Part shown: positions 47,290 to 52,946 of the stretch, one piece after another
Layout of the letters: each line of letters starts with the position of its first letter
How positions within the stretch are numbered: the first letter of the stretch is position 1
IMG/VR virus record: IMGVR_UViG_3300020129_000041
Coordinates: 1-52,946 of that record
DNA length: 52,946 nt
Strand: one strand, 5' to 3'
Source of the DNA: a virus
Program-made: the position numbers and the translations under genes
Notes under the pieces: model-generated
The model's database searches: none
What the model was told of the DNA's origin: nothing
The model's input: only the letters and a program-made list of their open reading frames with translations

Positions 47290-47453
47290 CGCCTGCTCTG
47301 CGCCGCGCCGAGTTCAGCCTTCAGGTCGCGGAGAGCGTGCTCTGCGGCTTGGACGTAGGCGAGGGCCATTCCGTAATTGCCGAGCAGCGCTTGCTGGTCA
47401 GCGAGTTGGAGTTGCTTCTCGACGGTGATCGAATATGCCGACCAGTCGGTCAT
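47286..47453 (-). CDS. Helical microprotein, 55 aa
   Basis: MTDWSAYSITVEKQLQLADQ followed by a helical QQALLGNYGMALAYVQAAEH and ALRDLKAEL. Both ends overlap neighbours by four bases. Unknown function. Confidence 0.6.
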   Translation of the reverse strand: MTDWSAYSITVEKQLQLADQQALLGNYGMALAYVQAAEHALRDLKAELGAAQSRR

Positions 47454-47599
47454 TGAATCCGCCATGCGAGGAACGCGCAGCCGCAGGCAGCGAGGAAAGT
47501 AAACGTCGCGAGCGCAGGCGAATGGGCATAGAACGCCCAGAGGCCGCTATTGGTCAGCCACAGCAGGCCGTCGACGGTGTAGAGAACGCGGGAGCTCAT
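47450..47599 (-). CDS. Small membrane protein, 49 aa
   Basis: Hydrophobic LLWLTNSGLWAFYAHSPALA and TFTFLAACGCAFLAW suggest two membrane segments. Overlap ATGA at the end and start. No clear ribosome-binding site, so coupling probably delivers ribosomes. Confidence 0.55.
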   Translation of the reverse strand: MSSRVLYTVDGLLWLTNSGLWAFYAHSPALATFTFLAACGCAFLAWRIQ

Positions 47600-47757
47600 T
47601 GAGGTTTCGCTTTCAAAGTTGGCGGCAAGAACTGATCCGCGGTCGTCGGCGTGGGGACGCGCTTCGCGGTCTTGCGCGCCTTCGCTAACTCTTCCTGCGG
47701 CAATTTCGGTGTGAGGACGCAGACGAGGATTGCTTGCAAGAATAGGCGACGGGTCAT
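47596..47757 (-). CDS. Small protein with hydrophobic N-terminus, 53 aa
   Basis: MTRRLFLQAILVCVLTPKL looks like a signal or membrane anchor (two Arg, hydrophobic core, Cys), followed by a polar tail. GGAGG lies eight bases before the ATG at 47757, which decides the start over the ATG 11 codons upstream. Confidence 0.58.
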   Translation of the reverse strand: MTRRLFLQAILVCVLTPKLPQEELAKARKTAKRVPTPTTADQFLPPTLKAKPQ

Positions 47758-47921
47758 CGTTGCTGCCTCCGGTTGTACCAGCGCAGCCAAGAGCAGATCA
47801 GATCAACGGTCGCGGCTAGCAATACCAGCGCCGTGCCGAACATCCAAAACCAGAGCGCCCATAGCCCGATCACGATCGCGAGCACGGCGCAGATAACGCA
47901 GAAGAGGAGGTAATTCGTCAC
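47754..47921 (-). CDS. Small membrane protein, 55 aa
   Basis: The GTG at 47921 forms GTGA with the upstream stop and has GGGGGTGAG just before it. Hydrophobic stretches LLFCVICAVLAIVIGLWALW and FGTALVLLAATVDLICSW give two membrane helices with a basic end (RWYNRRQQR). Function unknown. Confidence 0.62.
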   Translation of the reverse strand: MTNYLLFCVICAVLAIVIGLWALWFWMFGTALVLLAATVDLICSWLRWYNRRQQR

Positions 47922-48226
47922 CTCACCCCCATGCACGCTATTAGCGGCGAGAAATCGTATCTGAGATAATGCGTCCCGCCGCCGTGCTGGTGCGGATTGT
48001 CAACCCGATGCTGGACGGCTTCCCGATCGCGGACGAGGAAGCGCCGGGGATGCCCGGGGCGGATCATGCCGACGCCTTCCACGATATCCCAATTGACGAG
48101 CTGCCCAAGGGCGCCCGCCGCCTGGTTCTTGGTCAGTTTCGTGCCGGCGATGATCTCGCGCAAGTAAACGGCGCGGCCGGCTTTGAGCAGGAACGCGCCT
48201 ACCTTTTGGACGTTCGTCGTGGTCAT
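47918..48226 (-). CDS. Winged-helix-like regulator, 102 aa
   Basis: VGAFLLKAGRAVYLREIIAG followed by KLTKNQAAGALGQLVNWDIVEGVGM is a helix-turn-helix/wing pattern (broken after 20), then a His-rich tail. Located immediately after the nuclease gene in the leftward early block. DNA binding inferred. Confidence 0.65.
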   Translation of the reverse strand: MTTTNVQKVGAFLLKAGRAVYLREIIAGTKLTKNQAAGALGQLVNWDIVEGVGMIRPGHPRRFLVRDREAVQHRVDNPHQHGGGTHYLRYDFSPLIACMGVR

Positions 48227-48669
48227 AAGAGGATCGCCTTCAGCGGTTCGATGATAGAAGCCATCTTTTCCGGCACCACGCGCAGTACGCGCCAGCCCAA
48301 GACCGCCGCCGCGTTGTATTTCTCAATGTCGCGCTCAATGTTCTGCGGATGACTATGCGCGCCGCCGCCTCTGCGCCAGATTCCGCCTTCGACCTCGACG
48401 GCGATCTTGCGGTCGATCCAGGCATAGTCGAAGCGCCAGCCGCGCGTAGGAGAAAAGTTATATTCGGGTTGAGGCAGCGGCAGACCGTGCGCTTGGCAGA
48501 GCAAGACAAGAGGATAGAGCGTCGGCATCGCAGCAGTAAGTGCCGCAGCTTTTGGCTTCGATAGAGTGCCCGGATACGCAATCATAGCGGCCGCCGCCTC
48601 ATGCCGCGCCAGACGCTTCTTGACCCATGCGTCGATGGTCGCGCGATCCCATCTAACCGCTTTAGCCAT
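48223..48669 (-). CDS. PD-(D/E)XK family endonuclease (DUF559/Vsr-like)
   Basis: GWRFDYAWIDRKIAVEVEGG with D at the strand end and ExE...G afterwards, then HSHPQNIERDIEKYNAAAVLGWRVLRV (broken), matches the DUF559/Vsr nuclease core. Start ATG 48669 chosen because upstream extension would run through the HNH remnant. A role in recombination or host DNA degradation is inferred. Confidence 0.73.
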   Translation of the reverse strand: MAKAVRWDRATIDAWVKKRLARHEAAAAMIAYPGTLSKPKAAALTAAMPTLYPLVLLCQAHGLPLPQPEYNFSPTRGWRFDYAWIDRKIAVEVEGGIWRRGGGAHSHPQNIERDIEKYNAAAVLGWRVLRVVPEKMASIIEPLKAILL

Positions 48670-48904
48670 GACGATAACGCCTTGCTGGACGAACCGCGTC
48701 CTCATTGGACCACGTATTAAGTCTGTGCCAGATAGTTGATTCTCCAAGCCCAAACCGCCTAGCAGCTACAGCTAGAGTCATGGTTTCTCCGTTGACTGTA
48801 AGAAGGCGGCTGCATCGCCGATTGTTCTGTTGTTGTTCGGGCGTCGCCCATCTGCAATTTTCCGGGGCGATCCGCGTAGCGTTAAAATGGGTTGACGGCT
48901 TCAT
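48662..48904 (-). pseudogene. C-terminal fragment of an HNH homing endonuclease
   Basis: The product (about 80 residues from the ATG at 48904) has NATRIAPENCRWATPEQQQNNRR, a short beta stretch, TLAVAARRFGLGESTIWHRL and ...WSNEDAVRPARRY. This is the end of phage HNH homing endonucleases (NUMOD/HTH part). The N-terminal HNH core is missing. The frame can be extended to 48982 but the promoter at 48915-48942 would lie inside it. It may still act as a DNA-binding protein. Confidence 0.6.
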
Positions 48905-48908
48905 CTCA

Positions 48909-48943
48909 CTTGACATATTACAGCGGATAAGCGTATTGTCAAG
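48909..48943. promoter_or_regulatory. Overlapping head-on promoters in a palindrome (early switch)
   Basis: The arms CTTGACA (48909-48915) and TGTCAAG (48937-48943) are perfect inverted repeats. Plus strand: TTGACA (48910-48915), 18 bases, TATTGT (48934-48939), with the Cro-like ATG at 48960. Minus strand: TTGACA (48942-48937), 16 bases, TAATAT (48920-48915). The two promoters use the same 34 bases in opposite directions, so RNA polymerase cannot use both at once. Confidence 0.65.
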
Positions 48944-48959
48944 CCTGAAAGGATCGCAC

Positions 48960-49157
48960 ATGGATGAAGCCACCCTGCTCAAGCGCTTGCGCCGTCGTTG
49001 CGACGAGGAAACTCAGGCAGTAGTCGCGGCCCAGATCGGCATCAGCCAGCAATACTTGTCCGACATTCTCGCTGGCCGAAGGAAGATCGGGCCGACCGTG
49101 CTCGATGCGCTAGGGGTGGAACGCAGGGTGACATACCAGCCGACGAACGGTAGTTGA
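48960..49157 (+). CDS. Cro/CI-family helix-turn-helix regulator, 65 aa
   Basis: EETQAVVAAQIGISQQYLSDI, followed by LAGRRKIGPTVLDALGV, is a Cro/CI-type HTH. The ATG at 48960 follows AAAGGA by six bases. It is the first gene after the rightward promoter and the only such regulator seen. It probably binds the palindromic region upstream and sets the balance of the two arms. Confidence 0.82.
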   Translation: MDEATLLKRLRRRCDEETQAVVAAQIGISQQYLSDILAGRRKIGPTVLDALGVERRVTYQPTNGS

Positions 49158-49185
49158 CAGCGTTACAGCTGAAGCGCAGTATAGC
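49154..49185 (+). promoter_or_regulatory. Possible second rightward promoter/operator
   Basis: TTGACA (49154-49159) and TATAGC (49180-49185) are 20 bases apart, longer than ideal. The inside (GCGTTACAGCTGAAGCG) resembles the inside of the 48910 promoter (TATTACAGCGGATAAGCG), so both may be bound by one regulator. Confidence 0.35.
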
Positions 49186-49215
49186 GCCATGAACACGACG
49201 ACCACAAAGGAGCCC

Positions 49216-49473
49216 ATGACTACCGCCGCCCACGCCGTCACCGCCGATCCTAATCGCACGACGCCGTACCTCGGCCTGTTCGGCCGTGCTGATCTGTTCG
49301 CATCGCGCCAAGCCTACGGATGGGGCTCCTGTCCTTGCACTATCTGGCTGCACGCTGACCTGGACGAGCATCAGCGCGCGGAGGCCCTTCGCATCGTAGA
49401 GGGCGCGTTCCCGGTCATGGGCTACGGCTGGCGCGTAGACGGCAAAAAGATCGACGTGTGGAGTTGTGAATGA
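49216..49473 (+). CDS. Hypothetical protein, 85 aa
   Basis: The product has RTTPYLGLFGRADLFASRQAY and a C-terminal YGWRVDGKKIDVWSCE. AAGGAG lies only three bases before this ATG. An ATG nine codons upstream (49189) lacks a ribosome-binding site but is possible. Function unknown. Confidence 0.62.
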   Translation: MTTAAHAVTADPNRTTPYLGLFGRADLFASRQAYGWGSCPCTIWLHADLDEHQRAEALRIVEGAFPVMGYGWRVDGKKIDVWSCE

Positions 49474-49568
49474 TCCGCTGGCTTGCGATGCATCACGACG
49501 ACGCCGATGCGGCTATTCTTTTTCTCGCGCTGGTCGGGATCATGGCGATAGCGATGGGGTGGATATGA
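49470..49568 (+). CDS. Membrane microprotein, 32 aa
   Basis: MIRWLAMHHDDADAAILFLA followed by LVGIMAIAMGWI: one helix crossing the membrane. ATGA overlaps at both ends support translation. Confidence 0.55.
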   Translation: MIRWLAMHHDDADAAILFLALVGIMAIAMGWI

Positions 49569-49762
49569 GAAAACTACTCGACGTGAAGGTCAAGCGCGGC
49601 TTGGTGCTGGACGAATGGGAAAAAGCAGACGCACAGAATACGCTGGATGGTCTACGCTCGTTCGCAGAGCGTCAGGAAGCGCGGCGCATAGCGGCCCAGG
49701 GCAAACCCGTCGCCGATAACGTGACCGAGATATTGCCGGTCGTGCGGAAGCGCAAGCCATGA
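49565..49762 (+). CDS. Hypothetical protein, 65 aa
   Basis: MRKLLDVKVKRGLVLDEWEKADAQ then a helical region and a basic end (VVRKRKP). Coupled by ATGA at both ends. No known family. Confidence 0.62.
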   Translation: MRKLLDVKVKRGLVLDEWEKADAQNTLDGLRSFAERQEARRIAAQGKPVADNVTEILPVVRKRKP

Positions 49763-49932
49763 GTATTAACAGCGAGAGCGTTACCAAACTGTGCGACGCG
49801 CTAATCGACAACGGTCATCCGACGCCTGACGAGATTCGCCGCGCGATGGCAATCGCCTACGAGGCCGGGAAGATCGACGGCTCGCTGGAGCAATTGAATA
49901 AATGGCTATCGGTCGCGGAGGTCAAAGCATGA
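49759..49932 (+). CDS. Hypothetical protein, 57 aa
   Basis: MSINSESVTKLCDALIDNGH, EIRRAMAIAYEAGKIDG and SLEQLNKWLSVAEVKA form a helical bundle-like pattern. ATGA overlaps at both ends. Unknown. Confidence 0.6.
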   Translation: MSINSESVTKLCDALIDNGHPTPDEIRRAMAIAYEAGKIDGSLEQLNKWLSVAEVKA

Positions 49933-50048
49933 GGCGTTTGCGGCGCTGGTTCCGTCTGGCATTCGCGTGGTCCAAGGCGAGCCGGACGCGCGTCAAGCGC
50001 AGCGAGGCGCAGCGCGGACGCAAGCGCACGCCGAAGGTTGCGGCATGA
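49929..50048 (+). CDS. Highly basic microprotein, 39 aa
   Basis: MRRLRRWFRLAFAWSKASRT then RVKRSEAQRGRKRTPKV: 14 Arg/Lys in 39 residues, with GGAGG seven bases before the ATG. The next gene's start overlaps its stop (ATGA). A nucleic-acid-binding or nuclease-regulating role is possible given the exonuclease gene next to it. Confidence 0.55.
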   Translation: MRRLRRWFRLAFAWSKASRTRVKRSEAQRGRKRTPKVAA

Positions 50049-50965
50049 ACCGGCGCGGCTTCATTGGCGGCAGCGATATCCCGGTCATCATCGGTGTGTC
50101 GCCTTGGAAGGATCGGCTGCGTCTGTTCGCGGAAAAGACGGGCGCGATCGAGCCGGATCAACGCGAGAGTAAGGTCAAGCGCCGCGGGAAGATTCTCGAA
50201 GCCCCGATCGTCGAACTCTACCGCGAAGAGGTCGGCGAGGTAGCGATCTCTAGCGGGGGCGTCTTCAGGCTGGACGGCGAGCCGCACTTCTGCGCCCAGG
50301 TTGATGCGATCGAATCGGCGGACGGCTACGATATCCCGCTCGAGATCAAGAGCGCGAGCGAATTCACGCGCGGCAAGTGGGGGCCGAGCGGGACAGATGA
50401 TGCGCCGACCGCATATTGCGCGCAGCTCCATTGGCAACTTGCCGTGACCGGTGCGCCGCGTGGGAAGATCGTCGCGCTACTCGGGGCCGATGACTTACGG
50501 GTCTATCCGATTGACCGCGACGAGAAGATCGTCGAATTCCTGCTCGAGAAGGCACGCGAGTTCTGGACGATGATCCAGACCAATACCGCGCCCGATATCG
50601 ACTTCGATCATCCGACGGCCGGGGATACGCTTGCGGCGTTATTCCGCAATTTCAAGGCCACGGAAATACTCCAGGCCGACGATGCGCTGCGCGCTTGGCG
50701 CGACGTTATGGTCGACGCAACCGCGCTCGAGACGCGCTACCGCGTCACGAAAGAGAACGCGCGCAACCATCTGCTCGAAGCGATGCGCAACGCCGCCGTG
50801 ATCGACTTCGGCGACGGGCAGATGTACGAGCGCAAGGTCGTCAAGCGCGCAGGCTATACGGTCGGACCGACGGAACACGTCGACGCCCGCTTGAAGAAAA
50901 CGAAAGCCGACGCCGCCGCGTTGGCGCTACCGGAGAGGATCGGCAATGTCGAACGCAGCGCTTAA
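50045..50965 (+). CDS. YqaJ-type recombination exonuclease
   Basis: This 306-residue product has GFIGGSDIPVIIGVSPWKDR (family N-terminus), VKRRGKILEAPI (catalytic Glu), FCAQVDAIESADGYDIPLEIKSAS (D...ExK) and AYCAQLHWQLAVTG (Q-x-x-W..). The order is that of YqaJ-like exonucleases. It works with the RecT-like protein immediately downstream (overlap 20 bases) for single-strand annealing recombination. Confidence 0.93.
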   Translation: MNRRGFIGGSDIPVIIGVSPWKDRLRLFAEKTGAIEPDQRESKVKRRGKILEAPIVELYREEVGEVAISSGGVFRLDGEPHFCAQVDAIESADGYDIPLEIKSASEFTRGKWGPSGTDDAPTAYCAQLHWQLAVTGAPRGKIVALLGADDLRVYPIDRDEKIVEFLLEKAREFWTMIQTNTAPDIDFDHPTAGDTLAALFRNFKATEILQADDALRAWRDVMVDATALETRYRVTKENARNHLLEAMRNAAVIDFGDGQMYERKVVKRAGYTVGPTEHVDARLKKTKADAAALALPERIGNVERSA

Positions 50966-51890
50966 GTCCGTCGCAGGCTCGGAAGTCGTCGTCGCCGAGA
51001 AGGATCCAAAGACGTTCCCGGGGATGCTGGTCGCGTTCAAGTCGCAGATCGCGGCGGCGCTCCCGAAGCATATCAATCCCGACCGGATGTGCCGCGTCGC
51101 CCTGACGAGCTTCCGGCTCAATCCGCTCTTGAGCCAATGCACTCCGGGCAGCGTTTTCGCCAGCGTTGTCGTGCTCGCGCAGCAAGGGCTGGAGCCTGGG
51201 CTCAATGGGCGCGCCTTCCTCGTTCCGTATAAGGACAGGTCGGGGCAGTATCAGTGTCAACCGATCCCAGGATGGAAGGGCCTCGTCGAGCTCGCCAACC
51301 GCACGGGCCGCGCATCGGTCTGGACGGGCGCCGTATTCCCCGGCGACGATTTCAGCTTTCAACTTGGCGATGATCCGCACGTCACGCACCGCCCCGGCGA
51401 CGAGGATGATCCGGCGAAGCTTACGCACGCCTATGCGGTCGGGCGCGTTCGCGGTAACGAGTATCCGGTGATCGAAGTCTGGTCGAACGCGAAGCTTCAG
51501 AAGCACCTAAAGCGCTATAACAAGGTCGGCGAGAAGCACTACGCCTATGCGAATTGGGAACTCTACGCGCGCAAGATTCCGCTGCTCCAAGTGCTCAAGT
51601 ATCTGCCGTCGAGTCCCGAGCTTGAGGCAGCGATCAATCTTAGCTACGCGGCCGATGCCGGCCAGCAAGTGACGATCAATGAGGCGATCGACGGCACGTT
51701 CGCGCCGACTACGACCAGCGATAGCGAAGCGCCGCCGACCTATGCCGAACTCGCAGAGGCGATCAACAAGGCCGAAGACAAGGACGGCGTCGATCTCGCT
51801 GAGTCGCTAATAGACAAGGCAATCGCCGACGAGAAGCAACGCATCGAGCTTCACGATCTGGCGAAAGCGCGCCGGATCGAACTCACCTAA
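50946..51890 (+). CDS. recT: RecT-family single-strand annealing protein
   Basis: This 314-residue product has NPLLSQCTPGSVFASVVVLAQQGLEPG, AFLVPYKDRSG..QCQPIPGWKGLVELANRTG, and ALPKHINPDRMCRVALTSFR, all characteristic of RecT/Beta proteins (broken into short pieces here). Paired with the exonuclease upstream. Confidence 0.94.
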   Translation: MSNAALKSVAGSEVVVAEKDPKTFPGMLVAFKSQIAAALPKHINPDRMCRVALTSFRLNPLLSQCTPGSVFASVVVLAQQGLEPGLNGRAFLVPYKDRSGQYQCQPIPGWKGLVELANRTGRASVWTGAVFPGDDFSFQLGDDPHVTHRPGDEDDPAKLTHAYAVGRVRGNEYPVIEVWSNAKLQKHLKRYNKVGEKHYAYANWELYARKIPLLQVLKYLPSSPELEAAINLSYAADAGQQVTINEAIDGTFAPTTTSDSEAPPTYAELAEAINKAEDKDGVDLAESLIDKAIADEKQRIELHDLAKARRIELT

Positions 51891-51925
51891 CCCCGCGCCG
51901 CTGGCGCACACACGAGAGAGCAATC

Positions 51926-52249
51926 ATGCCGCATCCGCAATCGAACAATCCGCACCAAGGGCAGCACGGTATCAAGCACTACGGGGAGTATCCCGGCGCA
52001 CTTTTCCTCGACGCTGGCAGCCTGTCGGACAATGACCTGATCTACGTCGCCACGCATCCCGGCTTTGGCGGCCCGAACTGTCTCGCCGACATCCTGACCA
52101 AGGCATCGCAGGATACGGCCTACCACGCGCGCTACAACACGCTGTTCCAAGGCGTGCAGCCGAGCGTGCCTGCGGGCTATGTGGCGCCGGCCAATGTCGA
52201 GGCCGCCTGCGCGAAGTATGCGGAGTTCGTCGCGCAGAAGCACGGATGA
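51926..52249 (+). CDS. Hypothetical protein, 107 aa
   Basis: MPHPQSNNPHQGQHGIKHYG and a Gly/Pro-rich centre; GAGAG about five bases before the ATG. No family recognised. Coupled to the next gene. Confidence 0.6.
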   Translation: MPHPQSNNPHQGQHGIKHYGEYPGALFLDAGSLSDNDLIYVATHPGFGGPNCLADILTKASQDTAYHARYNTLFQGVQPSVPAGYVAPANVEAACAKYAEFVAQKHG

Positions 52250-52296
52250 CGGATATGGGGCTGCGCGAGCGGCCCCAATTACAGAGAGGGCAAACG

Positions 52297-52596
52297 ATGG
52301 CAGCGAAGAAAACGAATGGCAAGGAGCGAGCGGTGCTGGTAACGACCGCGCATCGCGGAGTGTTCTTCGGATACGCGAGGAAGACGGACGGCGCGACGAT
52401 TGCGCTGCGGGCGGCGCGGAATTGCATCTATTGGCCGACTGCTAACAAGGGCTTCCTCGGCCTCGCGGCAACCGGTCCGGTCAGCGGTGCGCGCGTCGGA
52501 CCGCCAGCGGATATCGAGTTGCGCGATATCACATGCGTAGCCGCCTGCACGCCGGAGGCCGTTGCGGCGTGGGAGAAGTCGCCATGGAGTGCGTGA
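52297..52596 (+). CDS. DUF6948-like protein, 99 aa
   Basis: The product has LVTTAHRGVFFGYARKTDGA, ALRAARNCIYWPTANKGFLG and LAATGPVSGARVGPPA, the DUF6948 pattern. GAGAGGG precedes the ATG at 52297, which was chosen over 52246. It overlaps the Gly-rich gene start by 13 bases. The adjacency to a Gly-repeat gene appears common in phages as I recall. Function unknown. Confidence 0.75.
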   Translation: MAAKKTNGKERAVLVTTAHRGVFFGYARKTDGATIALRAARNCIYWPTANKGFLGLAATGPVSGARVGPPADIELRDITCVAACTPEAVAAWEKSPWSA

Positions 52597-52946
52597 TTCG
52601 AGGCGCGCCGCCGGAGGGTTTTAACGGCTCCGGCTCCGGCGACGGCTACGGCTCCGGCTACGGCGACGGCTACGGCTACGGCTCCGGCGACGGCTACGGC
52701 TACGGCGACGGCTACGGCGACGGCTACGGCGACGGCGACGGCTACGGCGACGGCTACGGCTACGGCGACGGCTACGGCTACGGCGACGGCTACGGCTACG
52801 GCTACGGCGACGGCTACGGCTACGGCTACGGCTACGGCTACGGCTACGGCTACGGCTACGGCGACGGCGACGGCGACGGCTACGGCGACGGCTACGGCTA
52901 CGGCGACGGCGACGGCGACGGCTACGGCGACGGCTACGGCTACGGC
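52584..52946 (+). CDS. Gly-rich repeat protein, N-terminal part (3' end missing)
   Basis: The ATG at 52584 overlaps the DUF6948 gene. After MECVIRGAPPEGFN the protein is entirely Gly-[Ser/Tyr/Asp] dipeptides to the window end (107 codons). The frame ends on a codon boundary. The rest of the gene is at positions 3-470. Confidence 0.85.
   Translation, partial: MECVIRGAPPEGFNGSGSGDGYGSGYGDGYGYGSGDGYGYGDGYGDGYGDGDGYGDGYGYGDGYGYGDGYGYGYGDGYGYGYGYGYGYGYGYGDGDGDGYGDGYGYGDGDGDGYGDGYGYG
52626..52946. repeat. GGC(TAC/TCC/GAC) hexameric low-complexity repeat, right end
   Basis: 321 bases of GGC-NNC units with Tyr and Asp codons dominating and Ser at the beginning. The true number of units across the genome junction cannot be known from this assembly. 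Confidence 0.95.

Noticed and set aside
52626-52946. CRISPR-like or tandem regulatory repeat at the end
   Set aside because: Units are six bases with no spacers and encode a Gly-X protein in frame with a proper start and a proper end on the other edge.

Overview
The window looks like the complete or nearly complete genome of a GC-rich tailed phage with a siphovirus-like tail, cut open inside one gene. The last 363 bases encode the start of a Gly-[Tyr/Asp/Ser] repeat protein. The first 470 bases encode more of the same repeat and then a conserved C-terminal domain in the same kind of frame. The molecule is therefore probably circular or circularly permuted, with the assembly broken in the repeat. 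The host is probably a proteobacterium, possibly alphaproteobacterial, because the tail hub genes (DUF2460, DUF2163, NlpC/P60) resemble those of gene transfer agents and a MmcB-like nuclease is present. No integrase, recombinase of the integrase type or CI repressor was seen.

Layout. (1) A rightward early region runs from about 48.9 kb, through the window ends, to 6.66 kb. It starts with a Cro-like regulator, then a chain of microgenes joined by ATGA overlaps, a YqaJ-type exonuclease and a RecT annealing protein. It continues through the Gly-rich protein, small zinc-binding and coiled-coil proteins, an SNF2 helicase fused to a DNA methyltransferase, a C5-cytosine methyltransferase and a MmcB-like nuclease. 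(2) A leftward early block (48.9 to 45.15 kb) holds small proteins, a PD-(D/E)XK nuclease, winged-helix proteins and a DUF1376-type replication protein. It ends at a terminator near 45.0 kb. (3) A leftward late block of about 38 kb runs from an HNH protein and the terminase genes (44.9 kb) to a terminator at 6.67 kb. It encodes a fused prohead protease and major capsid protein, portal, collagen-like and fibre proteins, a glycosyltransferase-like island, connectors, tail tube, frameshifted tail chaperones, tape measure, GTA-like tail tip, fibres and a large lysis cassette.

The two early arms diverge from a roughly 35-bp palindromic region at 48,909-48,943 in which two sigma70-like promoters overlap head-on. 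A third promoter at 45.1 kb has a perfect palindrome at its start and a terminator about 60-90 bases downstream, so the late operon may be controlled by antitermination, or a short RNA may be made there.

The most unusual items are: the glycosyltransferase-like island (24.8-29.5 kb) inside the structural operon; a 1,092-residue protein combining an Ig-like domain, a propeller and a probable helical toroid; a 20-residue Ala/Gly/Ser repeat protein; identical small modules inserted in different tail proteins; in the early arm, duplicated sequence blocks and tiny leader ORFs that couple translation; and a canonical G GGA AAA -1 frameshift site between the tail chaperone genes.
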